Source: Cynocephalus volans
Taxonomy: Eukaryota > Chordata > Mammalia > Dermoptera > Cynocephalidae
Assembly: GCF_027409185.1 (NCBI RefSeq)
Contig: NC_084472.1
Coordinates: forward strand, 17,842,524 to 17,906,523
Reading direction: 5' to 3'
Length of the DNA: 64,000 nt
Part shown: one piece after another, positions 12,990 through 27,151 of the stretch
Layout of the letters: every line of letters begins with the position of its first letter
How positions within the stretch are numbered: the stretch's first letter is position 1
Program-made: the position numbers and the translations under genes
The notes under the pieces: generated by a model
Databases searched by the model: none
Told to the model about the DNA's origin: nothing
What the model saw: the letters and a program-made list of their open reading frames with translations, nothing else

Positions 12990-15240
12990 TGAAATTTTTT
13001 TTTGTTTAACTAATAAAAAGTATATATATTTATGTTGTGCAATGTGATATTTTTAAATATGTATACACTGTGGCATGGCTAAATCAAGCTAATATGTACA
13101 CTACCTCACGTAATTTTTTTGTGGTGAGAACTCTTAAAATTTACTCTTTTAGCAATTTCCGAGTATACTGTACATTGTTATTAACTTAACATAAGTTACC
13201 ATGTTATACCATAGAGCTCTTGAACTTATTCCTCCTGTGTAACTGAAATTTTGTGTCCTTTGACCAGCATTTCCCCAGCCCACACCGTCTCCCCAAAGTA
13301 GCCTCCGGTAACCACCACTCTACTCTCTACTTCTATGAGTTCAGCTTTTTTAGATTCTACATGTAAGTGAGATCATGCAGTATTTGTCTTTCTGTGCCTG
13401 GCTTATTTCACTTAACATAATGTCCTCCGGGTTCATCCACATTGTCCCAAATGACAGGATTTCCTTCTTTTTAAAGGCTGAATAGTATTCCATTGTGTAC
13501 ATATATCACATTTTCTTTATTCATTCATCCATTTATGGACACTTAGGTTGATTCCATATCTTGTCTATTGTGAATAATACTGCTATGAACATGGGGGTGC
13601 AACTATCTCTTTGAGGTACAGATTTCATTTCCTTTGGATATATACCCAGTAGTGGGATTGCTGGATCATATGGTATTTCTATTTTTAGTTTTTTGAGGAA
13701 ACTCCATCCTGTTTTTTATGACTACTAACTTATATTCCCACCAGCAGTGTGCAAAGGTTTCCTTTTCTCCACATCCTCTTCAACCCTTGTTATCTTTCAT
13801 CTTTTTTATAATAGCCATTCTAACAGGTGTGAGGTAATAACTCATTGTGGTTTTAATTTGCATTTCTCTGATGATTAGTGATGTTGAGTATTTTTTCATA
13901 TACTTGTTGGCCATTTGTATGTCTTCTTTTGAAAAATGTCTATTCAGGTCCTTGGCTCATTTTTAAAAATTTTGTTTCTTAATTGAAACATAATTGATTA
14001 TACACATATTTATGGGGTACACAGTTGACTATCAGTATTTGTGTACAGTATGTGATGAGCAAATCAATATAATTAGCATGTTCATCATTAAAAATCATAA
14101 TTATTCTTTGTGTCCCTTGCCCAGTTCTCCCTAATCCACCTCCCTGTACCCCTTTCTCACCTAACTGGGTATTTGTTTTATTGTTATTGAGTTGTTTGAC
14201 TTCCTTGTGATTTTGGATTTTGACCCCTTATTAGATGTATGGCTTGCAAATACTTTTCTTCCATTCTGTAGATTGTCTCTTCATTCTGTTGATTGTTTCC
14301 TTTGCTGTGCAGAAGCTTCTTAATTTGATGTAATCCTGTCTGTCAATTTTTGCTTTTGTTGCCTGTGCTTTTGGAGTCGTATTCAAAAAACATTGCCCAA
14401 ACCAATGTCATGGAACTTTCCCCCTATGTTTTCTTCTAGCAGTTTTATAGTTTCAAGTCTTTAATCCACTTTGAGTTGAATTTTATATATGGTGTGAAAT
14501 ATGGTCTAATTTCATTTTTTCTGCAGGTGGATATCCAGTTTTCCCAACATCTTTTACTGAAGAGACTGTCCTTTTCCCATTGTGTGTTCTTGGTATCTTT
14601 GTTGAAAATCAGTTGACTGTAAATGCATGGATTTATTTCTGGGCTCTCTGTTCTTTTCCATTGGTCATTTTATGGAGTGTGTCTCCTTTTATGCCAGTGT
14701 TTTGATTACTGCAGCTTTGTGGCAGATTTTGAAATCAGGTCATGTGATGCCTCCTGCTTTGTTCTTTTTGCTCAAGATTTGGTTATTCAGGGTCTTCTGT
14801 GGTTCCGTACAAATCTTAGGATTGTTTTTTCTATTTCTGTGAAAAATGTTGTTTGAATTTTGGTAGAGGTTACCCTGTATCTGTCGATCACTTTGGGTAG
14901 TATGGACTTTTTAACAATATTAATTCTTCTGATCCATGAACACATTGTATCTTTCCATTTGTTTGCATTTTCAGTTTCTTTCATCAATGTTTTATTGTTT
15001 GCAGTGTATAGATCTTTCACCTCCTTGGTTAAATTTATTTCTAAGTATCTTATTTTGTTTTGTAGCTATTGTGAATGGGAATGTTTTCTTCACTTCTTTT
15101 TCAGATAGTTTGTTGATGTATAGAAACCCTATTGATTTTTGTATGTTGATTTTGTATACTTTGTATCAACTTTAATTCGTTTATCAGTTCTGACAGTTTT
15201 TTGGTGGAGTCTTAGCGTTTTCTACATATAAGATTTACAA
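12990..15240 (-). mobile_element. 5'-truncated LINE-1 (minus strand)
   Basis: Antisense L1 3' UTR (ttgtgcaatgtgatattt... near 13036), then reversed ORF2 phrases: gaatagtattccattgtgta (13480), ggatatatacccagtagtgg (13638), tgccaatttttg... and cagttttcccaacatctttt (14537). It stops near 15240 inside ORF2, so the 5' part was never inserted. Frames are broken. Another L1 3' end is nested at about 13968-14166. Confidence 0.85.
13968..14166 (-). mobile_element. L1 3'-end fragment nested in the minus-strand L1
   Basis: The host L1 text breaks after cttggctcattttta and resumes at gggtatttgttttattg. The insert reads cataattgattatacacata...ttcatcattaaaaatcataa...cccttgcccagttctccc, the same L1 3'-UTR family seen at 35690-35880 and, in plus orientation, near 8620-8790. 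Confidence 0.65.
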
Positions 15241-18200
15241 CAGAGATCTACGTGTACAAATACAGACCACCATAGTGTTTTCAATCTAGAAATGTATTAC
15301 TTTTAACCTCCGTTTTATGGATAAGGAGGTCCAGAGAAGATAGGTGATATGGCCGTGGTTACGAAGTGACAGAATTGGAAAATTCACATCTTGGACATCC
15401 TAATTTTATTGTGCTACATTAACAGGAAATCAAGTTGCATACCCAGTCAAACCTTGTTAGAGTTAATACTCCCTTAACTGTCTCTGGTATCGGATTTCAA
15501 AGTAGCAATATACATTTTATAACACATCTCCAGTTTTCAGCATTGTCATTTTGAAGTATAGTGTCATGACTTGAGGAACTGCCTTTCGTCTCCACTCAGT
15601 TCTCCCAAGACACGATTCCTACCAGACAGGAACTATTTCTTCTTTGAGGTCTAAATAGCACCTAACAATCTATTGCACTGAATAAATATTTAATGAAGAT
15701 TGAATATTTCCTCTGTGGTGGATCAATTACCTTTGTTGATTCTCTGAGGAAAGCTTTTTTTTTTTTTTTGATGTCATATAATAGGTTAAGAAATATGTTT
15801 TCCCAAATATTGCTATTAATACTAAAATTTGTCTTAGTGATATAAAAATTCATGTCCCTTAGGTTTTCAGTTGCTTGTTTTTCCTGGGTTACATATGCAG
15901 CTTGAACTTTTATGTCATCTCAAATACAAATCTGAGATTCATTCATCTGGTAGCATGCAATAAAGTCATTTGCTAAGAAGATTGGTTTTCCTAGAATTTG
16001 TGGTATTTGGGGCTCTGAAAATGAAAAATATTTGCTAATGAGGTATAAGGATGTTTGTGGTGTACTTTTTTAATGGAAGAAATGTAATTTTTATTGGTAA
16101 ATGCCTCCAAACATAAATAATATTTTTTCTTTCAATATATTTCTTGTATTTTTAACCATCAGCCATATATTTATTTTCCTTATTTTTAAGCTTTTCTTAA
16201 TTGATATAAGGTTTAAATGAAATACATTTATCTTTGCCAATGGAGTCTCTAAATTTATGAAATTAGTGAAATAGCTCAAAAGTTTTCAACTTGTAAAATT
16301 GGAATCACTATAGTGGGGTCATTTGGTGCAAGTTGTTAATGTGGCATTCAGATGGAATTTATCAGAATCAATTAGAAAAACAAACTCCTCTTATTTAAAT
16401 AAAGCAGAAAAAAAGGAACAGTAGGGAAAAGAATGTATATACTTTTATTCTCTTTCCACTCTAGGAAGCAAGTGAACATAATTATGAAAGATGAGTCATG
16501 CCTAGTGAAAAAATATCCTCCATTTTTAAGGAATAACTTCACTGAGTTTCATATTTGATGACTTTTGAGGCCTATATTTCAGTTTAAATAATTGTTGACA
16601 TATTTTCATGTTTATTTTACTAGAAGAAAATTGTGTGTGTGTGATGACAGTTATAGTACATATTTGATAACAAGGGTAGAATAAATCAGTTGAGTCATAG
16701 TGCTCTGATGTCTGTTTTTAGGTCTTTTTGACCCAGGAGGCTATGACCTGTGAAATCTCCACTTTTTTGAATTTGTTTAGATACTTTACAATGCAAAGAC
16801 TTAAATTTAAACGAACACCACACTGCAGGAAGTTGGCTAATGTGGCCAAAACATCAAGTATATCAAGATATAAATTGGGAAAAGTTTAAGTTTTGATAAC
16901 AATTAATATATGAGAAGAGAGAGGCTACAGTTTAGGACGTTTCTTTTCTTTCCCAGCTTATAACAAAGAGAACCTGAAGTTTAACCTGGTATTTGCAATG
17001 CTCTGATTACTCAGCAGCATTCCATTTTGTGAAATCATTGCCACGAAAATGTACTCAAATCTTGAGTTACAGACTGTTCTTGCAGCTGACTGAAAGAGGT
17101 ATAGAAGTTGTTTGTAAGGTATTGCAGATCCCAGGCAGCACAAATGAAGGTAGAGACTTGGGGGAGGGTTTGAGTCAGGGAAGGGAAGCTTCCTAGACAT
17201 TACAGCTCTGTCCAGAGGCCAAATGGGAGATAAATCACTGCTGGCCACTTCTCTTATTATTGAAATAGTTCAGCCCTTGGGTTTAACCGAAGAACTAACA
17301 GGGTTTTGAAGTGCAAATAGGATGGTGAAGGGTAAACCCTTTTAGGGTTTCATCTTGATGGATTTTTTTCCTGTGTGGATTTCTGGCACTGACTGTGATC
17401 TGGAAGGGGCCCTTAAAAAGGAAAACTTTTGTTTTGTTTTTGATCAATCAGGCAATACGAACTTTCCACAGGGGTGTACTTTTCCTGCATGCATATTGAT
17501 CCTACTGTGCTTAAAAGTAGGTTATTTAATCAGGTCTTTTTTTGAGCCTTCTGCAATGGAACTGTCATTTCAAGGTCACATCTCTCTTGTTATTAATGCC
17601 AAAGTTTGAGAGTGTTGAACAATTGGTACTTTTGGATAAATAGTTGTGGGGGGATTATTTAAGGCCAGTGTGTGTTAAAGTATTCTAGTTAAAGATCAAG
17701 TCCATATTAGAATAAGTCTCTTATGTAATGATAAGCATTCTATATTTATTCAATCTTTTTCCATTGAGTTATAATTGTACATATTCATTTAGTTATTTTT
17801 GTATGCATTCTGTTTTGCCAGCCTTAGAAAAAACCCAAAATTTTGAGTTTGTGAAATATTGTACTATGTTATTTGCAGTGATACACTGAAGTGTTTGAGG
17901 AAATAAAGGACACATAATAATGTTTAAATAAATGATATGCTGATTTCATCAAGCTGAAAATTCCCTCCCCCCTGCAAATAATTCAAACACAGGAGATAAA
18001 ATATCTTTTAAAATTTATTTATTTATTTGGAAAATGGGGATGAGAGGAATCATTAGTGACTCCAAAGAGATGCTTGTAGTGTAACTTAAAGGCTTTGTGT
18101 ACAAAATATTTAAAGAAAAATTAAAATATTTTTACTGAAGAAATGCCATTGTGAATGCTTATGTTTCTTCTTTGAAATATTGTTGATGGAACTTTTCTTG

Positions 18201-18858
18201 AGCATTTTGGCTCTTTACTTTAGATGTAACATGAATATTTGTATCATTTACCCTTTTTGAGAATGATAACGTATTTAGCGGCAATGGAGGCTTTCCTTTG
18301 TGTTGCTTGATATCTATTATAAAAATGGTTGTTAATCTTCATAATTGACATTGATCACACAGTGTTCTTAATTGACCTCCAGGTCGGTTTTTGTTTTTAT
18401 GGTCTTCAAAATTTTCCCTTCACTGTATGTATGTAAATGTCAGAAGTATATTTACTTCCTATTGCTGTATGATGATTTTAAATAAGATGCTTTAAACAAC
18501 AACAAAGAAAACCAAAAACCCAAGATGGCATCAGACAGAGTCCCCTGCATCTACAGCTTCCCTGTCATTAGTTTGTTGCAGGGAGATGTTAATATGACCT
18601 TTCCTTTGTTAGAAAAGAAATCTGTAGCCCTTCCCAGAATCCTCTTGTTAACTGTCTTTTTAACCTAAGCTGGAGGTTGTCTGACACATGAATGGTGAGC
18701 TTTTTTTATGAGCTACACGTATTGTGGACATTGTGTCACACATTGCTTTCTCATTTCTAATGTGTTTTTAATTTGCAAAGCATGCATGTGTCTTCCACAG
18801 CAGTAGAATTGAGTCAGCATTTCCGAGTCCAGATATTGCTTTATGCAAACAAGAAGAG
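15241..18858. other. Repeat-poor intronic sequence
   Basis: No exon, RNA gene or clear interspersed repeat recognised. Ordinary AT-rich single-copy text. It could hold regulatory elements, but no specific site is claimed. Confidence 0.4.
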
Positions 18859-19155
18859 TCAGGCTTAAGAATGCTGCATCATGGCCTTAGATTTCCTGAA
18901 ACACACATGTGAATGAATTTCACTTTGAATGTTATCGAATAAAAGAAGACACTTGAGAAAGGCTTTTTTCCCCCAAGAACTTCTCTTGCCTCTTGGCAAG
19001 TGAATTGTCAGGCTTAAGAATGCTGCATCGTGGCCTTAGATTTCCTGAAACACACATGTGAACAAATTTCACTTTGAATATTATTGAATAAAAGAAGACA
19101 CTTGAGAAAGGCTTTTTTCCCCAAGAACTTCTCTTGCCTCTTGGCAAGCGAATTG
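18859..19155 (+). repeat. 149-bp tandem duplication
   Basis: Copy 1 is 18859-19007 and copy 2 is 19008-19155. Both begin tcaggcttaagaatgctgca and end ...cttggcaag(t/c)gaattg. The junction is direct, without spacer. The copies differ at only a few positions (for example catcatgg/catcgtgg and gaatga/gaacaa). The open frames across it on both strands are not supported as genes. Confidence 0.9.
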
Positions 19156-22100
19156 CCCCAATATAAAAGCATCGGGAGGGGGGAAAGTGAGTTACAGAGT
19201 GAAAGGCAATCCGCAAATAATCACTCTTTTCTGCCTTTGATTGTGTCAGATTTTTTTGTGTGTGTGGCAATTGTTTTCTTTTTTCGCTTAGAAGAGGTTT
19301 ATGGTCCAATGTCTGTCAAGTCAGCCCCTGTCTTGAGGTTGCAGTTGTATTTCTCTCTGGAGTTCCTGGAGGTGATGTTATCTTTTGTTCACTCAGCAGT
19401 GTGGTCGTTCCTGAGAGCATCTGTCACTTTAGGCATTACAAGATGGATGGGTCTCCAGTGAACTGCTGGTTGAAGCAAATGGTGAAAATAAGAAAAGACA
19501 AGGGGTTTCAGGGTCTGCAGAGGGGACAGACAACAAGGAAACACTGTTAGAAATCAAGAGTAAGCTGATCAGTAGAGGAAGAGACAGCAGAGATGGATCA
19601 GATGTCATTTCATAAACATCTTGGAAATCAGAATCTTTTGGTGGCTATCGTGGTGTGAGGGAGACATCTGCATCATGGTAAACAATTATGTACTTTGGGT
19701 TTGCAAAATGTGTTTGGACAAATTTTTTTTTTTTTAATCTGGGAGACATGTTAAGAATAACAATAAATAACATAGAATGTTTTACGTGAGGATTTTACTG
19801 TTTGGAGAATTAGTAGTCTTTTATAAAGATTAAAAATCGAACAGTAAAATTTTTGTTTTGTTTTCTCTTTTTTTGTTCCTTGCTCTTTTTTTCTTCCTTT
19901 TTTATAAGCAACTGAGCAATCATAGATATTAAAATGTTTGAAAAGTTTGGACCACATAGTTAACATCTTTATTGAATGCTTTTCAGCATTTTTACAGGGG
20001 AATCCTGAAAATTCTATGCTCGTGCTTTAGGGAGGCTGGGGGCAGATTTTATGTTATTTTAAGTAACCTCTAAATTTAATGGGCTTATTCATCAAGGAAA
20101 GAAATATAATTGTTATTGATCTGTCAGAAAGAGGTGGAGATTTGTATTGTGGGTAGAAATTTATTTTGTTGGTGAAGATCAAAATTCGAAAATCCTGGCT
20201 GATATAAAGTCCCTCCTGTGCAGACAAGGAACAGGAAGGAGCTTGGCTAAGGAGTAAGAAAGGGGAAGGGGAGGGAAGTGATGTGATTGAAAAAAAATGA
20301 TTTTGTCAAACTTTTTGGCATTCGTCTATGAAGAAGACCATAGGTTGAAAGGCAAAGAAATTAAGATGATTAGCTTTAAGCTATGCAAATGGTAGAGTAT
20401 CTTCCTTCCCTGTGGGTGTAAATAATAGATGAAAGGGTAAGAGTGACAACAAAGGATCAGGTCGTTTAAGAGAATGTGTGCAGCCTGAATAGGGGTCTGT
20501 GGCCCAGGGCCAAAGGTCTTAGCTTTGAGTGTAATTAGAAGAAAATACAAAAATGTCATTACTAGCAGGTGAAGTGTGCAGCACGTGGCCAAAAATTGGC
20601 AATTTTAGACTCTGAAGCTATTGGAATTGGATTACTGACCTTTTTTAGAAACCATTAAGGTCCTTGTGGAGTCATATAGTTTCATTGGCAGTAATGCAGT
20701 TTGACCTTGTTGACCATATGGGGTAATCTTGGTTCTGGATATAGGTAGCAAGCCTCCTGACTTAGAAAAAATGTCTATTTGTGTGTGGGTGGGTGAAAAA
20801 TATGTGAGTTTGAAAATCTGGGTCTTGCATTTTTAATTATTCTTTGGCCGGAAGACATTCTTCTGACATGAGAGGTAAGATAAATATTTTTATTTTAAAA
20901 TCTAAAATGGTTCTTTTCTCTCCTTCAAGTTGGCATAACAGGAAAGTAAAATGAAGGCCACTTTTTTAGAAAACATAAGTTAATATTATTTCAAATATTT
21001 TAGTGCTATAAATATTCATATTGAAATTAGTGCATTCTTAGAAAAATTCTCTCTTTAGACACAGTGACAAAGGACTAGAAATACTTGTGAGTTATGTCTA
21101 AAAATCAGTGACAAATAGTTTTTATTTTACCTTATGCTTTACAACTGTATTTCCTATTTTTCCATGTAATAGTTTATATTGACCATAATCTACTTAGAGG
21201 AGAGAGTAATATACACACTATAATTTTCAATCAATTATATGTAATTATAATTATTTAGTTTAATATCTTCTAGGAATACACTATTCAAAAGGGTAGGAAA
21301 AAGTAGCTTTTTTTCTTCTTGCAAGCTTTCCTCTTGGAAATTATTGAAGCGTTAATTTTCAAAAAGTAGAAAAATAATTTTAATTAATATTAGTTATGTT
21401 TTACATTTTTGATAGTTCTTTGAATAGATAAATTTTGGCCAGGTATCAGGGATTGTAAAACTTTTAAACTTTGAGAGTAAGAAAATTACCTTTACTAATT
21501 ACATTCCTAAAAATAAAAATAGTCTATTATGGTAATACCTGTCAAAAATGCAGATTTGACAGACTTATTCAACTTACATTTAGTGGGGGGAAATCTTAAG
21601 AACAACAGAAATTATTTTAGAGTGTATATAATAGCTAGAAGTGATTGTTTCGGGAGTATTTAGGAAGGAAGAGTATCTGTATGTTTGCCAATTATGATGT
21701 ATATAGAGTTGTATTAAACTTTGATAATGAATTTCCAATTGTGATTTTTCAAGAATTGTGAATATTTAGGTTATTGTATTATAGAATATAATACACTTGG
21801 AAATTAACTCATGACTTCATGTATATATTTTTATTTTTTATGTTTTTGCAGGTGCAAAAAAGCTCTAAACAAGTTAAAATCTAGGCAACAGGCTCCCTGA
21901 AGTGTTGACTGCCCAACTTAATCATGAACATGATTCAAAAATGTTAATAAATAAACTAAGGTATTGTACAATTATATATGACCCCCCCCCAAATTTTTCA
22001 AGATCAAATTTGTTTTAGGAAGTTGCATTTAGAATTTAATTAAAGCTTCTATATTTGGTCCTTAAACTGATTAAGCAGATACTTCTGTGAACTCCTTCCT

Positions 22101-23878
22101 TTTCCTCACCTCCCTGCTTTCTTCTCCCCTCTCCCATCCTCTCTACCCACCCCCCCCACAAAACTAATTCAGCAATTAAGTTTTTTTCCTACAATAGCCT
22201 CCGTATTTCCTAAATTAAGAAAATAAGAATTCAGTTTTTGATTCCCCTTTATTGATTATGATTTTTATCTTCCAAATCATCTAATAAGAGAGACTTCTAG
22301 ATCTTTGGCTTCTGTGGAAAAACCCAAACCATATCCAGTGACCGCATATATTTAAAATTTGTCTCATATAACACTATGCTGAGATGTATGATATAAAAGT
22401 TATATAAAAGTTTTTTCTATTTTTAGAAGGCTTTTAATTTAGAAAAGGAACAAGGTGATACTGATACTGCCTTTTTTTTTTTTTCCCTATGTCAAAGAAA
22501 ATGAAAAGCTTGATGAGAATTGAGAATTTAGGAACTACTGTTTTAGGTAACTTTTGTCTATCAGAAGGGACATAACCCAAGACTGTCTCTCCTTTTGGAA
22601 ATTACAATGTGCTTAAATAGCCTGGCATTTCCAAAGGAAGCCAAACATCTTTTCCTCTTTTATGACCCGTTGTATCCTTTTGAGGCCAAAAAGAACAAGA
22701 GGGTCATTGCCACTTGAGCCTGGTCCCTGTTTGTTCCTTCGTGGTGACCACGCAGATACTGAAACCCAGTATTGGCTTAACATTTGGGCCTGGAACATCT
22801 GGAAAATGGTCAGAGCAGAGGAGGCAGAAGAAAGAGAGAGAACTGTTGCATTTTGTTTCACCAGGTGCTAGGAGGAAGCAACATTAGCCGTTTTGATATG
22901 GGAGGCAAATTCTGTGGGCTCTGGAGTTAGGCTTCAACAATTGAAGAGGTCAAAGGACAGCTGAGTGGGGTCAGTGAGACACCATGGGGTGTATTTTGTT
23001 ACTTAGTAAAAGGAGCAGCCTCCTAAAACCTTAAAGGATTCTTGAAAATCTGTGTTGTGAAAAGGTTTTATGAGTCTCATGGCAAAAACTCCTGATTTAT
23101 CTAAGGAATGCTTGCTTTTGTCTAATGGAAAGATAATCCTTACCAAATGTTGGCAACTACTATAAGGGTCAATATAAGTCTGAAAGAACAGTTAGGATTT
23201 GAAGTGTACTTTGCTTTCCAAAATGTTTATCATTTTAATGTTTCTCAGTGGAGAATTTTGCAATGCTGAAATGCCACCTTTTTCTTTCCTTGGAGCAGAA
23301 AGTGGAGGTGGAGAGAGGGGGAGGGGTAAGGAGTGAGGTTTGAGGCTACATTAATTTAAAAATTGTTCTGCGAGCTTTTGACCTTACCCACAAACAGGAT
23401 ATTATTATTAAATCTTTAAACACACCCAAACTTGTTAAGTCTGAAAAGCTATCTTTGAATTTATTTGAACTTATAGAGAACAAATGGCACATCAAGTATA
23501 ATGTTTCCGGATTACAGATTTCTTAAGTTGTTGATAGTTGATAGAAGGTGCGGTATCAGTTGACAAATAACCTTAAACCTTGTGTTTGTCCCTGCATGTG
23601 TTTCTTGTATGTTTTGTAGTAGTAAGAAGAAAATCAATGTCAGAGTCAAGAATAGAGAATAAGAAAAGCAAAATAAAGGGAATTTTCTCTTTGAAGGGAA
23701 TGAAGAAGGGGAAAAAATATCAGCATGTTGTAAAGGCGCTCTTTACCAGAGCCCATGACCTCGAGATCACTTCTCTGATTGTGGATACCTTTGAAAGGTA
23801 TTAGCCACCTGGCAGATAGGTAGTGAAAGGGGACTGTTAGAGGAATTTGGCAGTATTTTGATAATCCAGTTTATACAC

Positions 23879-23934
<56 letters not shown>

Positions 23935-26231
23935 AAGCATATATTACAACATGTATAGTGAGGAAAAAGATGAGGAGTATATTATAGGCTTTGCTAAGCA
24001 TATTTTTACTAATATATAAATTTACAATATTTATTAATTACTTGTGTATGTGATTTTTTAAATCCTTTTAAATAACTACTCGTGTTAAAGGAACATTTAA
24101 ACAAATGTAAGGCTTAGCATGCAGTGTGCTCTCTTTCTATTTTCTCAAGGTTAAAGTGCCTTTCAACAACTAATTTAGAAACCTAAGTGTAGTAACTGAT
24201 AATTACCCAGAGAAAACCCACAGCTGCTTAAGTAGCATTGAAATTGTGGCAAAACTGACAAATACAATCAGCAACATTAATAAGATAAGAAAATAGAAAG
24301 ACAGGAGTGAATGACAGAGTGGAAAGATGAAGGTAGCCAGAGGAACAAATCCATATAAGAACAGGAATATCCATAGTTGCTTTGAATTTCCAGCGTTTTT
24401 TCTTTCAAGCTCAGTCTCCCTCTTTTACTGCTCTCTGAATTACCTGCAGAATGTGTGTTTTGCAAGTTAAATAAATCAGATACATTTGTTCAGCCTCTAA
24501 CTCCCATCTGATTTTGGAAGAAGACAGCTGTTTGGCAGTAGTATCTAAGAAAAACAACCAAACTTTGCTGATTCTAAGGCACAATTTGATTTTCAGTGCT
24601 TTTTAAAAGTCAATTTTAAATGTATTTCTATTTTACTGTAAATACTGAGTTGGGATTTCTTTCCTTTGCACCCTAATAATTCTTAGTCATCCAGATACAT
24701 TACAAAGGAGACCCTGTTTCTGCATTTAGTGACCTACCATTACCCAAAACAAAACAAAACCAAAAAGCTTGCAGAAGTCTTTAATGTATTATTACTGATT
24801 ACGTTTATCTGGTTAAGGTTTATAGCCCACTTTCCAAACAACTTCTTAAGAAAATTAATTGGGGGTGGGTGAATAATAGAAATTAGTTGAGCGTTATGCA
24901 AAAAATATTTACTTATTTGTGCCTTGCCCACTACGTTTTTGAAAGCATTAGATGAAATCTGGAAAAGCATTGTGGTGTCTTTTGAAGTTCTACTCTGCAT
25001 TTGGGAAATTGGCTTTAGCTACTGGTGTTTTATGCAGATTTTAATGATTATTGGGATAAATCCCCAGAAGTTTGTTCTCTGAAACCACAGATACTCTGAA
25101 CTGTGAGTGTGGCAAACTTGATGGATGTGGTAAGCCACACTTTGGAAGCATTTCTCATTATATAATGTTTTCTGTTTTGGATTATTGACTGTTCTCCCCG
25201 TTGAAAAATTGGTCTCTGGTGACATGGTAGAGGTCACACGTTGCCTATTATTGTTTTGCTTCTTTGATCTTACACAGGGATTGCCTCTGGTAATTACACT
25301 AGTTCCAGAGAGTCTTGACAAGATGTGTTTATTTTGCAGAAGAATTTCTGGCATTTCAAGGAAGAAAGTAAAGATTTCCAGTAGTAATGTGTAACTCTGT
25401 GTTACAAAGGAAAAAAAAGTATTGTACTTTATCTTGTGATTATGATAATTTTTAAAAATCATTTTTAAATTAGTTGGCATATCACAGTAATTATTCCTAT
25501 AACGATTTAAGAAATAGTGCCCATCTGTAAGTATATTGCTAAAAATGGTAAATTTTAGAATTAAGTAATTAGGGCTGGATTTTTCTTTCAGTATCTGAAA
25601 CATGGGTTCAGGAACTGTCAAAAGAGATTTATCCAAATTTAAATGTACAGAACTATTAAAAGAGGTTGAAAATCCTGTCTTTTAATCTGTTTGCATTGCT
25701 AAAAATTTTCAGCAAGGAAGGTGAACAAAAATGAAATAAAACACTTTTGTATGGAATGCATGGTTAGCTTTGTGCTTTTTTGGAATGTGATTGGGAAGAG
25801 ATGATATCTCTTCATCCCTGTTTAATGTATAATTGGATAAGACACCCAAAGGTCAAACTATTCATTTTTTACCCAACTTCAATTTTAAACAAAGAATTTG
25901 TCCCCCAAAACTCAGAATCTAATGGGGGAGTTAGACAAATAATACACCCAAATAACTATAATTAAGAGTGACAAATGTCAATTTAAAGGAATAAATGAAC
26001 TGCTAAAAGAGCACAAAGAAGAGGAAACCGTGAGTGTATACTTGTTTTTAATTTTGGATTATAGATTTTACAAGAACTGTTTGGTTTATTTGCCTAGGAG
26101 TCACACATTATCAATCTAATCAGTGAATATTTTTAACAGAGAAAGAACACGTAAGCAGTGATGCAATAACAAATAATTTTTGTATATAACGTCAAGGAAT
26201 TTTATCACTGTAAGGGGCAGTCATAATGTAT
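19156..26231. other. Repeat-poor intronic sequence with a microsatellite
   Basis: No exon or RNA gene recognised. Poly-pyrimidine text lies near 22080-22160, and (TA)n(GA)n is at 23881-23935. The 205-codon frame on the minus strand at 25019-25636 shows no recognisable domain, and its composition is that of AT-rich intron. Confidence 0.4.
23881..23935. repeat. (TA)n(GA)n compound microsatellite
   Basis: About 30 bp of TA repeat run directly into about 20 bp of GA repeat. Confidence 0.95.
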
Positions 26232-26340
26232 TCTATACACTCACCTTACAGATGAAGACACTGAGCTTGAGAGAAGTTAAGTGACTTGTCAAAGTCACAT
26301 CACTAGGGACACAGCCTGACCTCTTAGAACTTAAGTAATA
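26232..26340 (-). repeat. MIR fragment
   Basis: Contains acagatgaagacactgagct...agagaagttaagtgacttgt...gtcacatcacta, the reversed core of the mammal-wide MIR SINE. Confidence 0.7.
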
Positions 26341-26374
26341 TTCTATTTCCCAGTCATCGTATATTCTCTAGAGT

Positions 26375-26510
26375 TGTACTGCCCAAGAGATAGCTACTAG
26401 CCACATTTCAAGTGCTCAACTGCCACATGTGGCTAGTGGCTACTTTCTTGTACAGTACAAATATAGAACATTTCCATCATTTAAGAAAATTCTGTCAGAC
26501 AGCACTACTC
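26375..26510. repeat. hAT-type MITE end
   Basis: The phrase agccacatttcaagtgctca...cacatgtggctagtggctac...gtcagacagcactactc matches a widespread non-autonomous hAT element of mammals. I am not certain of its family name. Confidence 0.5.
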
Positions 26511-26779
26511 TTGGTATCAAAGTTCATCCCATGATTTGTGTATATGATTGCAAAATCTCTTAATAAATGAATTGTATATAGGGCCAAATAGCAGCTTTTG
26601 AAACTGTTATGTTGATGGTCATTTGTTCCTAGAACAATGCCCCCAGAATCTACTGTAGTGCCCAACACAGACAAGGGAAAAAGCACATCTTACTTTTCTT
26701 AATATTTTCAATGTAGCACAATGCTAAACAAAGCAAAACAAAGCAAACAAAAAAACTACTATTACTGCTAACATTATCT

Positions 26780-26990
26780 TCCCACTTGTTCTGTGCCAGA
26801 CACTATTCTAAAAACTTTATATATATAAAATCTTATGTATTCTCACAAAAACCTATAAAATTGGTAGTGTTGTTCCCATTTTACAGATGAGAGATTAAGT
26901 AATTTACCCATATCTATAGGGAGCAGGGGGTACAGGATTTGAATTAAGGTTATCTGACTCCAGAGCCGATGTGCTTCCCCACTATGATAG
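26780..26990 (-). repeat. MIR fragment
   Basis: Reversed MIR: cattttacagatgagagatt, aagtaatttaccca, aggatttgaattaaggttat and ctgactccagagcc are visible in order. Confidence 0.75.
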
Positions 26991-27151
26991 TAGGATTCCT
27001 ATAAGTGCTGGCTGGCTGGGTGGATGACTGTTAAAGTTTAGGAAGTGAGTAACAACATCTGTAAAGAAAAAGGTAACAGAAAACTAGGAAGTCTTTATAG
27101 TATTACACGAGCACACAGTCAATAAATTGTGTCTTAAAAATATTAATCTCA

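Noticed and set aside
19084..19461. 125-codon plus-strand frame and its 125-codon antisense frame over the tandem duplication
   Set aside because: Both strands are open over the same bases and neither shows a domain; an effect of the duplication.
25019..25636. 205-codon minus-strand frame
   Set aside because: No recognisable domain, AT-driven composition and no splice or promoter context; a chance frame in intron.
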